From: Actinosynnema sp040640215
GTDB lineage: Bacteria; Actinomycetota; Actinomycetes; Mycobacteriales; Pseudonocardiaceae
DNA: 64,000 nucleotides
Assembly: GCF_040640215.1 (NCBI RefSeq)
Contig: NZ_JBFABG010000019.1
Span: forward strand, 34,543-98,542
Direction of reading: 5' to 3'
Shown: positions 35,594 to 45,030 of the stretch, piece by piece
Numbering within the stretch: the stretch's first letter is position 1
Layout of the letters: every line of letters starts with the position of its first letter
Translations under genes and position numbers: made by a program
Notes under the pieces: generated by a model
What the model was told of the DNA's origin: nothing
Database searches by the model: none
The model's input: the letters and a program-made list of their open reading frames with translations, nothing else

Positions 35594-36027
35594 CTATGCG
35601 TCTCGGCTGTCATGAGACACCGGGACAGTAGAGAACCCGACGCCCAACTCGGTCGCCTTAACGTGCTGACGCTCGGCCAGTGTCGTGCTGTGAGGGTCAT
35701 AACCGGGTCGCGGGACCGCACCGGGCCCAGCTCCTGGCGGCCGACCGGCCTGCACTTCGATCAAGTGGTCACGCCAACGTTCAGCCTCGGCGACGATCTT
35801 GGCGGACAGGGCGTCCAGCAACCCGAACGGCTCGACCGCGGGCAACCCAGGACCGTCGAGGACCGCGAAGTCCGTGGCCGCCATCAGATGCCCGGCCAGC
35901 ACCACCTGCTCCTGCCTGCGTCCGCGCGCAACCGGACCGTCGAGCCTGCGAGCCCCACCACCAAGTGCTCGTCGCCGTCGTACGCGATCCGGTCGCCGAC
36001 CCTCAGAACCGCCCCTGCGGAGATCAC
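35594..36027 (-). pseudogene. N-terminal fragment of a TnsB/Mu-type transposase
   Basis: Two minus-strand frames together give AVLRVGDRIAYDGDEHLVVG, then after a frameshift near 35900 AGHLMAATDFAVLDG, AERWRDHLIEVQAG and ATELGVGFSTV. This is the N-terminal region of the large DDE transposase that partners TnsA-like proteins in actinobacteria. The ~500-residue catalytic part is missing. Its GTG overlaps the TnsA-like stop (GTGA), preserving the original operon structure. Confidence 0.6.
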
Positions 36028-36444
36028 CAGCCCACCGCCTCGGCCGTCGCGACGGCCTCAGGGTGCAGCGGTTGGTCCAGGTCGGTGTGCAGCTCACGCC
36101 GCCAGAGCAGGTGGAACAGCACCGGCAGCACCGCGATCGGATCGCCGATCTCCTCGACCCCGTCCAGCAGCCCGGCCGGGGCGGTGAAGGCCGCGCGCAG
36201 CGCCGCGGCGACGTCATCGAGGCAGTGGCGGTGATGGCGGTAGCCGGCCAACCAGCGCACGTTCGCCAGCAGCGTCCGCGGCGGGCTGCCGACGACGTCA
36301 TAGTCCCAGCCCAGCGCCTCGCAGGCCTTCCGCGTTGCGTCGAAGCGACTCGGTCGCGTGGTTTGATCCGGTCCGCCGCGCGGACATCGAGCACCAGCGC
36401 GGACCTGTCGGCACGACGGGCGAAGTAATCCGGGGCGTGCGACC
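36024..36444 (-). pseudogene. TnsA-like transposon endonuclease, 5' truncated
   Basis: The C-terminal ~120 residues of a TnsA-like heteromeric transposase endonuclease are readable: RFDATRKACEALGWDYDVVG, NVRWLAGYRHHRHCLDD, and AVLPVLFHLLWRRELHTDLD. The 5' half with the catalytic residues is cut away at 36445 by the terminal repeat of the integrase-core IS family. Together with the following TnsB-like fragment it is a dead Tn7-like element. Confidence 0.65.
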
Positions 36445-36535
36445 TGTGGGGTGTCAGAACTCTGCGCTGAATCGCTGAGCTGCCGTGATCGTACGTCGTG
36501 AGCCACAGGGCTTGATCGTGAGGTGTGGCGCTACG
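36445..36535. repeat. Solo terminal repeat of the integrase-core IS family
   Basis: TGTGGGGTGTCAGAACTCTG at 36445-36464 and the following ~70 bases match the 5' end (promoter side) of the IS copies at 4.9 and 55.7 kb, here in + orientation. The rest of the element is missing, replaced by IS630 sequence. Confidence 0.7.
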
Positions 36536-36694
36536 ACTGCTTCGCGAAGATCATGTTGCGGTGCGCGGAAGGCGTTGCCAACAAGCAGGTCGCGTCCGAT
36601 CTGGGTGTCGACGAGTCCACTGTGGATCGTTGGCGGGCAAGGTTCGTCGCACGCCGGGCCGGCCCCTCGGCCGTCAGCCCACCACCATCGGGAT
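36522..36694 (+). pseudogene. IS630-family transposase N-terminal fragment
   Basis: The + strand reads KIMLRCAEGVANKQVASDLG followed by VDESTVDRWRARFVARRAG, the helix-turn-helix start of IS630-type transposases. The catalytic domain is absent. No start codon or terminal repeats of the IS630 element were found. Confidence 0.7.
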
Positions 36695-36726
36695 AGCGCA
36701 CCTACCGCACCCATCGGCCGCAGTCA

Positions 36727-37113
36727 GCTCGACACGCCGCGACCTAATCCCTGACGATTCAATCCCTGTAGTTGGCGTTGCAGGACGGTGATCTGGTGTC
36801 GTAACGCCAGGATTTCCAGGTTCTTGTCCCGATCGCTCATGGGTGATAGGCGTAGCAACGCGAACGCGTTGGTCACGCCCAGGTGGGCCAGTCGGAGCGG
36901 CATGGCCGGTCATCATGCCGCGTCAGGCGACGTCACCGCGTGTCGGTAGCCGCAGGTATTCAGCACCTCGACCCCTCGCGACCTGCATGGATGAGGTTCT
37001 CGGCAGGCACAGGTACAGGCACAGCAGTCGCAGTGCCGCGCGATCGTGCCTCTACTGCGCATGGTGCGCGATCACCGGCTCAGCGTCCAGGTGCAGAGTT
37101 CTGGGACGTCACA
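36727..37113 (-). mobile_element. 5'-end fragment of an integrase-core IS
   Basis: On the minus strand a transposase N terminus reads MPLRLAHLGVTNAFALLRLS then MSDRDKNLEILALRHQITVL and stops shortly after, at ~36727. The upstream end of the fragment is the terminal repeat CAGAGTTCTGGGACGTCACA at 37094-37113. It is a truncated relative of the copies at 4.9 and 55.7 kb. Confidence 0.65.
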
Positions 37114-37378
37114 GGGCCCTTACGCGGTGACCGCATGCCGCGACGATGCCTCCGCCACGACAGGGGTCCCGCAGTGGCCATAACGGCACTTTGCGGGACG
37201 ACACCCACCTTGGGTTGGCCCGCCAGTTGCGTTGGCACCTCCCCAGACCAGCCGCGTGCGGTGATGTGCGGGCCCGTCCAGCCGAAATCGTGACGGAAAG
37301 TCACTCGCCGGAATGGCTCAGTAACCGAGCAGCGAGAAGTCGCGATTCCCCATTATTCGAGTGAAGGGGCACGAGGAC
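37114..37378. promoter_or_regulatory. Upstream region of the vWA protein gene
   Basis: These 265 bases contain no supported gene and precede the secreted protein. The segment 37310-37360 is relatively AT-rich (ccccattattcgagtg) and is where a promoter and the leader would be expected. GAGGAC lies just before the ATG. Confidence 0.35.
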
Positions 37379-39481
37379 ATGAGACCGAGGCACCTGACCG
37401 GGGCGGCGGCGTTAGCCGTCACCATCCTGATCACCAGTCAGATCCAAGCCCAGGCCACCGATGGCAACCTGCCCGGCGGCACCAGCATTTCCGTTGACAT
37501 CACCAGCCCGGCACCGAACACCGTCGTGCCGCAGGGGCCGGTCACGGTCACCGGCACGGCTTCCGTCGGCACCGGAGTCGCGGTCAAGGACACCGCGCTG
37601 ACCTACGTCGTGGACGTCTCCGGCAGTACCGCGGGCGCTTGCGCCGGTGGGGACATCCTGTCCTGCGAGCGCGCCGCGGTGGCCAACCTCAACGCCGTCG
37701 CAGCGGCACCGAACACCGTGGTCGGCAGCGTGGGCGCGGTCGTGTTCGGCTCCTCCGCCGCGACCGTGGACGTGGGCCCGGCGGCCGGCGACCAGTTGCT
37801 GACCACGCCGGAGGGCGACGCCAACGGCAACGGCACGCGCGACGTGGAAGAGGCCGTCGGCTCGGCCGTCCAGGGCGGCGTGAGCCTGTTCACCGCCAGG
37901 GGTGTCGGCACCGGCACCACCTTCATACCCGCCGTGCAGTCGGCGACCACGGTCACCAACGCCCAGACCCAAGCCCGCAAGGTCGTGCTGTTCCTGTCCG
38001 ACGGCTTCGCCTCGGGCGACGTCACCGGCGTCGCGGGCGCGGTGCCCGCCAACGTCGACTACTTCACCTTCGCCGTCGGCCCCGGCTCGGCGTGCAACGG
38101 CGGCAACTACAACGCCAGCCTCCAAGCCATCGCCGACCTCACCGGTGGCACCTGCACCGCGGTGCCCGACCCGGCGAGCCTGCCGAACGTCGTGCCCGGC
38201 GTGATCGCCTCGCAGCTGACCAACCTGACTCTGAGCGTGAACAACGGCGCGCCCACGCAGATCACCAACGTCACCCCCGCCCTGCCGGAGACCGGCCCGG
38301 CCTCCGTCACCTACACGACGTCCACCGCCCCCTTGGCCTCCGGCACGCACCAGCTGTGCGTGACCGCTCACGGCACCGATGGCGGTGGGGTCGGCTCGGT
38401 GATCGAGTGCACCACCGTCATCGTCAACGACCCGCCGGTGGTCGACGGCGGCGGACCTTACTCAGGTCAGGAAGGCACTCCCGTCGCGCTGGCCGGCACG
38501 GTCGTCGACCCTGACGGCCCGTCCCTGGCCGTGCAGTGGAGCGCGACCCCGCTGTCCGGCGTCGACCCCGGCACCACGTGCGCGTTCTCCGCGCCCACGT
38601 CGTTGAATACCACCGTCACCTGCAACGACGACGGTATGTGGACGTTGGTCCTGACGGCGAACGACAGCCTGCACCCGGCTGTGGTGGCCACGACCACGCT
38701 GACGCTGTCCAACGTCGCACCGCAGGTGAGCATCTCGTCGCCGGCGAACGGCACCCAGGTGCTGCGCAACACCCCCGTCACGGTCACCGCGCCGTTCACC
38801 GACATCGCCACGCACGACACGCACACGTGCACCGTGGACTTCGCCGACGGCACGCCTGTGGTGAACGGCAGCGTGGCTCAGGGCGCGGGTTCGGGCACCT
38901 GCACCGCCGCGCACTCCTACACCGGAGTCGGTTCGCACAACGTGCTGGTGACGGTCACGGACGACGACGGTGGTTCGGCCACGGCCGTGGTGACGATCGT
39001 GTCGTACGTGCGAGCGGAGGCGTGGTCGCTCAGCGCCTCGGGCCTGATCAACGTCGCCAAGACACCGCACGCGACCTGCCCGCCGTCGTCGGACAGGACC
39101 ACGGCGTCGGTCAACGTGCTCGGGCTGGCCTCGGTGCAGGCGCTGCACGCGGACTGCTACCTGAACACCATGTCGGGCCGCACCGACGCAGGTGCCGAGG
39201 TGTCCAGCGCGAGCCTGCTGGGCGGCGCGATCACCGTGTCCGACATCGAGACCAACTGCGTGGCGAACGAACAGGGTCTGTCCGGCTCGTCGCGCGTCGG
39301 CACGTTGAACGGCCAGCCGATCGGCACGACGCCCCTGACGATCGGCGTGCCCGGCGTGGCGACGGTCCACCTGAACCAGACGGTGGTCGGGCCGAACGGC
39401 CAGCTCGCGCAGTACGCCGTGCGCGTGGTCACCCTGCTGGGCCAGGAGATCGTGCTGTCCGGTTGCCGGATGGGCTTCTGA
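37379..39481 (+). CDS. Secreted vWA/PKD-domain surface protein with choice-of-anchor-type C terminus
   Basis: The 700-residue protein starts MRPRHLTGAAALAVTILITS, a clear signal peptide with probable cleavage after IQAQA. A von Willebrand A domain follows (~residues 70-260) with the MIDAS motif DVSGST and the FLSDGFASGDV strand, so it should bind a divalent metal and a protein ligand. Two PKD/Ig-like domains follow (NDPPVVDGGGPYSGQEGTPV; VTVTDDDGGSATAVV), and the last ~150 residues (ARAEAWSLSASGLINV-like, paired Cys) resemble choice-of-anchor-P proteins. Residues pair as disulfide candidates throughout. No sortase motif or transmembrane anchor is seen. The gene stands alone and ends in a strong stem-loop. 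A role in adhesion or surface structure is inference. It is intact although surrounded by IS scars. Confidence 0.85.
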   Translation: MRPRHLTGAAALAVTILITSQIQAQATDGNLPGGTSISVDITSPAPNTVVPQGPVTVTGTASVGTGVAVKDTALTYVVDVSGSTAGACAGGDILSCERAAVANLNAVAAAPNTVVGSVGAVVFGSSAATVDVGPAAGDQLLTTPEGDANGNGTRDVEEAVGSAVQGGVSLFTARGVGTGTTFIPAVQSATTVTNAQTQARKVVLFLSDGFASGDVTGVAGAVPANVDYFTFAVGPGSACNGGNYNASLQAIADLTGGTCTAVPDPASLPNVVPGVIASQLTNLTLSVNNGAPTQITNVTPALPETGPASVTYTTSTAPLASGTHQLCVTAHGTDGGGVGSVIECTTVIVNDPPVVDGGGPYSGQEGTPVALAGTVVDPDGPSLAVQWSATPLSGVDPGTTCAFSAPTSLNTTVTCNDDGMWTLVLTANDSLHPAVVATTTLTLSNVAPQVSISSPANGTQVLRNTPVTVTAPFTDIATHDTHTCTVDFADGTPVVNGSVAQGAGSGTCTAAHSYTGVGSHNVLVTVTDDDGGSATAVVTIVSYVRAEAWSLSASGLINVAKTPHATCPPSSDRTTASVNVLGLASVQALHADCYLNTMSGRTDAGAEVSSASLLGGAITVSDIETNCVANEQGLSGSSRVGTLNGQPIGTTPLTIGVPGVATVHLNQTVVGPNGQLAQYAVRVVTLLGQEIVLSGCRMGF

Positions 39482-39493
39482 GCCGGTAACCCG

Positions 39494-39531
39494 CCGGACC
39501 CCGACCGCTCCCGTGGGCCGTCGGGGTCCGG
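39494..39531 (+). terminator. Stem-loop terminator after the vWA gene
   Basis: A perfect 12-bp stem, CCGGACCCCGAC (39494-39505) with its exact reverse complement at 39520-39531, and a 14-base loop. No T-tract follows, as is common in high-GC actinobacteria. It lies 13 bases past the stop codon. Confidence 0.8.
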
Positions 39532-39649
39532 TGCGTGGCTCATCGTCAGGCCGAAGTGCGGTGGTGGGCACGCACGCCTGACTGGTGCCGGGGCCTTCGC
39601 GGCGGCATCATCAACGAATACCATCATGCCGCCTGACCTGCACAGATGA

Positions 39650-40026
39650 CGTTCTCGGCAGGCACAGGGTCCATTTCCTCGTGACCAGGCACCGATGCCA
39701 GCACAGGACGGTGCCCGGTGTCACCAACCGGTGCTCGCGCAGCTGTCGGGGGAGTCGGCGAACCAACGCGGCGAGCACAGCTCGATCGGCCCTCTCCCGC
39801 CGCAGGCGGGGGTTGGTCCGGCGCGGCACGGCGACCCGTGCCGCAGCACCAGCAGCTCCACGTCCTTGGCCGCCGATGACCGGCCCAGCAGAACCAGCCA
39901 ACCGCCGAGTCGGACGAAGATCAGGTACAACAGTCGTCACGCCACACCCCACGATCATGCCCTGGTGGTCCAGCGTGCATGATCGTCGCAGCTCAGCATG
40001 CCAGGGCAGAGTTCTGGCACCCCACA
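39650..40026 (-). mobile_element. 5'-end fragment of an integrase-core IS
   Basis: The minus strand carries the N-terminal part of the transposase (FVRLGGWLVLLGRSSAAKDV and REHRLVTPGT in shifted frames) and ends upstream in the terminal repeat CAGAGTTCTGGCACCCCACA at 40007-40026. The 3' half is missing. The repeat abuts and truncates the tyrosine recombinase fragment that follows. Confidence 0.7.
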
Positions 40027-40533
40027 GGTCAGCAGCTGATCACGGTGCTGCGCAGGGGATCCCGCGCGGCGCAGCAGGTGCCGGCGTCGACGGACGCGTT
40101 CGTGTGGCTTCGGCTGTATCCGGAGGACCTGCGCGGCAGGGTGCCGCGTGGCCGGACTCAACCACTGTGGTGGACCCTGCGCCGTCCTCACCGGCCGCTG
40201 GCCTATCACGCCGCCCACCGCATGTTCGCGCGGGCCAACGCCGTTCTCGGTGCCGGTTGGACCCTGCACGACCTGCGCCACAGCGCGGCGACGCGGATGG
40301 CCCGCGACCCGCTGCTGACGTTGAGCGACGTGCAGTGGGTCCCGGGCCACGCGCATCTGACCACTACGGAGCTGTATCTGACTCCCGCCAAGGAGGAAGT
40401 CGTGGCGGGAGTGTTGGCCCATCACGCCCATCACGCCCATCAGGCCGAGCGGCGTGCCGAGCCGGTTCCGCCGCCTCCGGCACCGGGCTGTGACCCGCAG
40501 TCGTTGAGCGTGCTGTTCGGGAGGCCCTTGTGA
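40027..40533 (+). pseudogene. Tyrosine recombinase/integrase, 5' truncated
   Basis: About 168 C-terminal residues of a phage-type integrase remain, with the catalytic HxxR in LHDLRHSAATRM, the GH of WVPGHAHLTTTE and the nucleophile Tyr in TELYLTP. The N-terminal part is replaced by the IS terminal repeat ending at 40026. A His/Ala-rich run HHAHHAHQ follows the catalytic tyrosine. Its stop overlaps the GTG of the next recombinase (GTGA), as in Tn554-like recombinase operons. Confidence 0.8.
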
Positions 40534-43029
40534 CGATTACCGCCAAGCAGACCGCGCGCGAGCCACTGGCCGTGGCCAACGCCACCGAGGACCAGGCGCG
40601 GGCGCGGAACACGCAGCTACGGGAACGTTCCCGCCTCGCCCAGCCCAACAGCAGTGGCCTCATACCGCGCAGACGTCGGAGGAAACGCTCCGGAGGCTGA
40701 CGTCCCCGCCGTTTCTCCCCGAGATCAAGGCGACTCGGGCGGGGCGACGCCGCGGGGTCGCCAAGCTGCTGCGCTGGCTGTCCGCCCATCCCGGCAACAC
40801 CTGGCAGGAGCGCTGGCTGGCCGGCGAAGCCGAGGACCGTCCCGGTGCCACCTGGACGGAACTTCCACTGGAGTGGCTGCGTAAGCGCGGCGAGTCCGCC
40901 TCCTACGACCCGGAGGACCTGTCGTCGGGGCTGTTGATGCTGATCTGCGGCGACGTCATCCGTCCCGGTCTGCCCTGGATGCTCACCCGCAGACACCGCC
41001 ACCTCGCGGCCGCGATGGAGCAGATCAGGGACCCCGACGGGTTCGCCCGGCTGCGCAGGCTGGCCGACGCCGGGCCGGCGGGTTCCGCCCTGGACGCGCG
41101 GATCGCCGCGAGCAGGGCTGCGACACTGCTGGCCTGCAAGGGCGGCCTGGTCACCGACATCACCGGCGGCGACTGCGTCGAGTTGGCCGACACGCAACGC
41201 CTCGTGCACGTGCGCGGCGGCCAGAAGAAGGTCGACTTCTACTTGCGGCTGCGCGCTCTGGGCATCTTTCCCGAGGACGCACCCCACACGATCCGTGCCT
41301 TCGGGCTGGCGGTGGGCCAGGTGAGCATCGAGGAGTCGGTGGACCGCTATCCGCTGCGGTGTCGACCGGTCCGTGACCTGGTCGTGGACTACCTGCGGGA
41401 ACGGCAGCCGTCTCTGGACTTCGCCAGTATCAATACGGTCTCCCGGACCCTGGCCGGCCTGTTCTGGGCCCGGATCGAGGCCCTCTCGCCGGGCATCGAC
41501 ACGCTGCGCCTGCCACTGGAGACGATTCGGGCGTGGAAGGAGGACCTGAGCATGAAGAAACGCATCACCACCAACGCCGCCGGCGAGCAGATCGAGATCT
41601 CCAGCCCCCGCATCAACGCCAAGGACGAGTTGCTCCGGGTGCGGGCCTTCTACCTGGACATCGCCCACTGGGCCGTCGACGACCCAGGCCGCTGGGCACC
41701 GTGGGCCGTGCCCTGCCCGGTCCGTGACGCCGAGATCGGCCGCGTCAAGGAGCTCAAGCACCGCAAGGCCGGCATGGACCAGCGCACCCGCGAGCGGCTG
41801 CCCGTCCTGCCCGTCCTGCCCGTCCTGGTACGAACGGCCCACGAACGCCGCCTCATCTCCGAGCGACGGCTGCGGGCGGCCCAGGACACCCGGCCCGGAG
41901 AACCGATCCCCGGCACCGACGGCGCGCTGCGCAGGGCAATCGCCCCCACGTCCATCGGCCGGCACGTCTGGGCCGAGGACACGGCCACCGGCAAGCGGCG
42001 CAATCTGTCCTATGAGGACGAGGAGGCGTTCTGGTCCTTCCCGCCATCGAAGTTCTGCGGCTGACCGGGATCTGCTGCGAGGAGATGCTGGAGCTGAGCC
42101 ACCACAGCATCACCGAATACCGGCCGCCCTCCACCGGCGAGCTCGTGCCGTTGCCGCAGATCGCCCTGTCGAAGACCGACACGGAGCGACTTCTACTCGT
42201 CAGCCCCGAGCTCACGGACGTCCTCAGCGCCATGGTCAGCGGGCTGCGTGCCCCCAACGGCGCGATACCGCTCGCGACGTCCTACGACACCCGGGAGAGA
42301 GCCTGGAACCCACCGATGCCGCTGATGTTCCAACGCTCCATCGGCAGCGAGAACCGGCCATTCACCCCCACCGCGATCCGCAAACTGCTGATCAACGCGC
42401 TCGCGATCACCGACCTCACCGACGCCGGCGGCGACCCGCTCGTGTTCTCACCCCACGATTTTCGAGGAATCTTTGTCACGGATGCCATCATGCGTGGCCT
42501 GCCGCTCCACATCGCCCAAGTCATCTGCGGACACAAATCCATCGACACGACAACGGGCTACAAGGCCGTTCATCCCGCCGAAGCGATCGAAGCGCACCAG
42601 GCGTTCAGCGCCAGCCGACGGACGACCCAACCCGGCGAAGAACACCGGACCCCGACCGATCAAGAATGGGACTCCTTCCTCGCACACTTCGAGAAAAGGA
42701 AGGTATCCGTCGGGACCTGCGTACGAGCATTCGGATCACCTTGCATCCATGAGCACGCTTGCATCAGGTGTTCACTACTGCGGCCCGACCCGGCACAACG
42801 ACTACGATTGGTGGAGATTCGCGACAATTTGGAGGCCCGAATTGTCGAAGCCAAGCGCGAAGGATGGCTCGGGGAAGTCGAAGGACTACAAGTCAGCCTG
42901 ACGGGAGCCAAAGACAAGCTCGCCCGGATCGACACCGCGCTCCAACGCCCCACCGGCGCGGTCGCGCTCGGCATGCCCGCCTTCACCTCACTCGCCGGTC
43001 GAACAACATCCACATCACCGCAGAGCTGA
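40530..43029 (+). pseudogene. Tyrosine site-specific recombinase (TnpB-like), two frameshifts
   Basis: The reading frame starts at GTG 40530 (TITAKQTAREPLAVANATED), shifts around 40640-40660, runs long from ~40680 to 42064 (LLRWLSAHPGNTWQERWLAG ... KKRITTNAAGEQIEISSPR), shifts again near 42040 and ends at 43029. The catalytic half lies in the last frame: LRLTGICCEEMLELSHHS, FSPHDFRGIFVTDAI, and CGHKSIDTTTGYKAV with the nucleophile Tyr. The size (~830 residues) and coupling to another integrase resemble the second recombinase of Tn554-type elements. Each break is explained by one base gained or lost, so it is inactive as sequenced. Confidence 0.75.
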
Positions 43030-43070
43030 CGGCACACACGCACTGGTATGCCGGGCGGGGGGCGGACACT

Positions 43071-43388
43071 TCACTTGTGCCGTCGCCCTCTGCCCGTCAG
43101 CAGACTCCACTCATCCACTGCCGTGTCAGGGTCGTCTGCTGCGGCCACCATCTCGACGTACAGGGGCGTCGCCGCGACTCGGAGCCTGCCTTCCTTCGTA
43201 TAGCCCAAGACCACGCACCGCAACCGCCCACCCACCGCAGGCCACGGCTCGCCCGACTTGTCCGTGATGTACGAGCTGTCCACGAATCCGTGCTCGCCGT
43301 CCTCGGATTCGACCAGAAGCCCGTACCGCGCATGGCCGACCACCGAGCAGTGAACGACGTCGTACCTGCGCCGCGCTTGTGGCTCCAT
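43071..43388 (-). CDS. Small protein with possible S1/OB-fold
   Basis: The ~105-residue protein begins MEPQARRRYDVVHCSVVGHA behind GGGAGG. The spacing of RYGLLVESEDGEHGFVDSSY and GEPWPAVGGRLRCVVLGY resembles an S1-like OB fold (a beta-barrel with a G-x-V/L-V and a G-F-V/I-D motif), which would bind RNA or another protein. The call rests on pattern only. It lies alone between the recombinase relic and an IS5 element. Confidence 0.5.
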   Translation of the reverse strand: MEPQARRRYDVVHCSVVGHARYGLLVESEDGEHGFVDSSYITDKSGEPWPAVGGRLRCVVLGYTKEGRLRVAATPLYVEMVAAADDPDTAVDEWSLLTGRGRRHK

Positions 43389-43502
43389 CTGACCTCCCAC
43401 AACATCCTTACATGCCGCCGACAGCTCGTTCTGCCGATCTCGGACGGCCAGTGGTCGTCGTTTAAGTGATCAGTTCAGAATGACCCGGCGTGTCGGCTTT
43501 GC

Positions 43503-44395
43503 TTGTGGCGCGCGATCTTCCAGGGTTGGGGCGTGCGTGGGGAAGTCCTGACCGACGAGCTGTGGGTTCGACTGGAACCGCTGATCCCGGTGCGCCCGAG
43601 GCGCTTCCGTCACCCAGGCCGCAGGCATGCCGACGACCGGGCGGCCGTGGAGGGGATTCTGTACGTGGTGCGTACCGGGATCGGCTGGAATCGGCTGCCC
43701 ATCGCGTTGTTCGGCGCTTCGGGTGCGACGTGTTGGCGGCGGTCGACCGAGTGGCACGAGGCCGGGGTGTGGCGGCGGTTGCACGAGCGGCTGCTCGCCG
43801 GGCTGCGCGCCGCCGGTCTGCTGGACCTGTCCGCGATGCTGGTCGACTCCACCCGTCTGCGCGCCCTCGCAAGGGGGACCACACGGGGCCGGGCCCGGTC
43901 GACCGGCGCAAGCCCGGCTCCAAGCACCACCTGATCACCGACGCCACCGGCGTCCCCCTGGCGATCACACTCACCGGCGGGCACCGCAACGAAGTCACCC
44001 AACTGATCCCGTTGATCGACGCGGTCCCGCCGATCCGGGGTGTGGTCGGCACACCGAGACGACGCCCGCGTCGGCTCTACGCCGATCGCGGCTACGACCA
44101 CGACAAGTACCGCCGCCTGGTCCGCGCCCACGGCATCACCCCCGTCATCACCCCCGTCATCACCCCCGTCATCACCCCCGTCATCACCCCCGTCATCGCC
44201 CCCGTCATCGCCCGACGAGGCGTCGAACACGGCTCCGGCCTGGGCAGAGTCCGCTGGCCCGTCGAACGGACCTTCGCCTGGCTCAAGGGCTTCCGCCGAC
44301 TCCGCGTCCGCACCGAACGCCGAGCCGACATCCACCAGGCAATGCTCAGCCTGGCCTGCTCGATCATCTGCCTACGCAAACTCATTCTGAACTGA
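43503..44395 (+). CDS. IS5-family transposase (two overlapping frames)
   Basis: Frame 1 begins near 43503 (GEVLTDELWVRLEPLIP) and reads to VDSTRLRALARG, then the frame moves back by one base around 43872 and continues KGDHTGPGPVDRRKPGSKHH to the stop at 44395, with YADRGYDHDKYRRLVRA, PVERTFAWLKGFRRLRVRTE. Several IS5 groups make their transposase by programmed -1 frameshifting; the AAGGGGGA run at the junction would fit, but a plain deletion cannot be excluded. The catalytic centre contains an expanded ITPV repeat described separately. Confidence 0.75.
44135..44206 (+). repeat. 12-bp in-frame tandem repeat inside the IS5 transposase
   Basis: Six consecutive 12-base units, five of ATCACCCCCGTC and one of ATCGCCCCCGTC, encode ITPV x5 and IAPV, then IARRG. 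Homologous transposases have a single HGI.PVIARRG here. The units are nearly identical, indicating recent slippage. Confidence 0.9.
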
Positions 44396-44397
44396 TT

Positions 44398-44858
44398 ACT
44401 TACTCGCCGACCACGATCGCGTCGACCTGGTGGGCGTTGGCCGCGATGTAGCGCAGCAGCGCCGTGCCCCGGGGTCTTTTGTGCCAGGGAACCTGGCGGG
44501 AGCAACCGTGCTCGACGTATTCCGCCACGATCGTGCCGTGCCCGTCGACGAGTCTGCGGGCGACGTCGAATTGCCAGGCTCGCGAGGTCTGCGGGTCCTG
44601 GTGTTCGGTGGTGGAGGCCCTGGCGTAGAACAGGAATCGCAACGTCCCGGACGGCGCTGGGTTCAGGGCGGGGATGCCGGGCTCGACGGTGGCGGCGATC
44701 CACCCGACGAGCGTCATGGGGTGCGGCGGTGTGGATACGGCCATGGTGTGGCCGGCTCCCGGCGTCGCGATCGGATCGTGTGCCGAGGTGACGTCGCCCG
44801 ATATCTGCGATGACGAGCCGCTGTACAGGTACACCTGGACGGACCAGTCCACGGGCAC
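44398..44858 (-). pseudogene. Serine recombinase N-terminal domain, truncated by IS5
   Basis: The minus-strand frame contains a resolvase/invertase catalytic start: RFLFYARASTTEHQDPQTSR with the nucleophile Ser, then AWQFDVARRLVDGHGTIVAE and DAIVVGE, where the IS5 right end begins and supplies a stop. The remaining ~400 residues expected of a large serine recombinase are not present on the other side of the IS. The ~70 residues before RFLF have no similarity and may not be translated; an internal start is possible. Confidence 0.7.
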
Positions 44859-45030
44859 TGGGTGAGTTACGACTCGAAGAGGCTGGCGGTCACGAGTCCC
44901 TGTGGTTACGGGCGAGACCGCAGACTTCGGGCCAAATGGCGTGGCCGGGCAGCGGAACAGGTGGTGAAAGCGAGAAGCCGGTGCCGCCGTGCCATCGGCG
45001 GCGTTGTTCAGGACGCGCCCCGCTCGGCTG

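Larger units (their letters stand above)
43466..44399 (+). mobile_element. IS5-family insertion sequence
   Basis: The element is bounded by 18-bp inverted repeats with one mismatch: GTGATCAGTTCAGAATGA at 43466-43483, and the complement of GTAATCAGTTCAGAATGA at 44382-44399. It contains one transposase gene in two frames. No convincing target duplication was found. It truncates the serine recombinase gene on its right side. A homologous but partial copy sits at 63.55-63.78 kb. Confidence 0.85.

Noticed and set aside
44135..44206. CRISPR-like array
   Set aside because: The 12-bp units are contiguous with no spacers and lie in frame in a transposase; this is a coding microsatellite.
43466..44399. 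Target-site duplication of the IS5 element
   Set aside because: Flanks TTTAA and TTACT do not give a clear duplicated 2-4-base site, so none is claimed.
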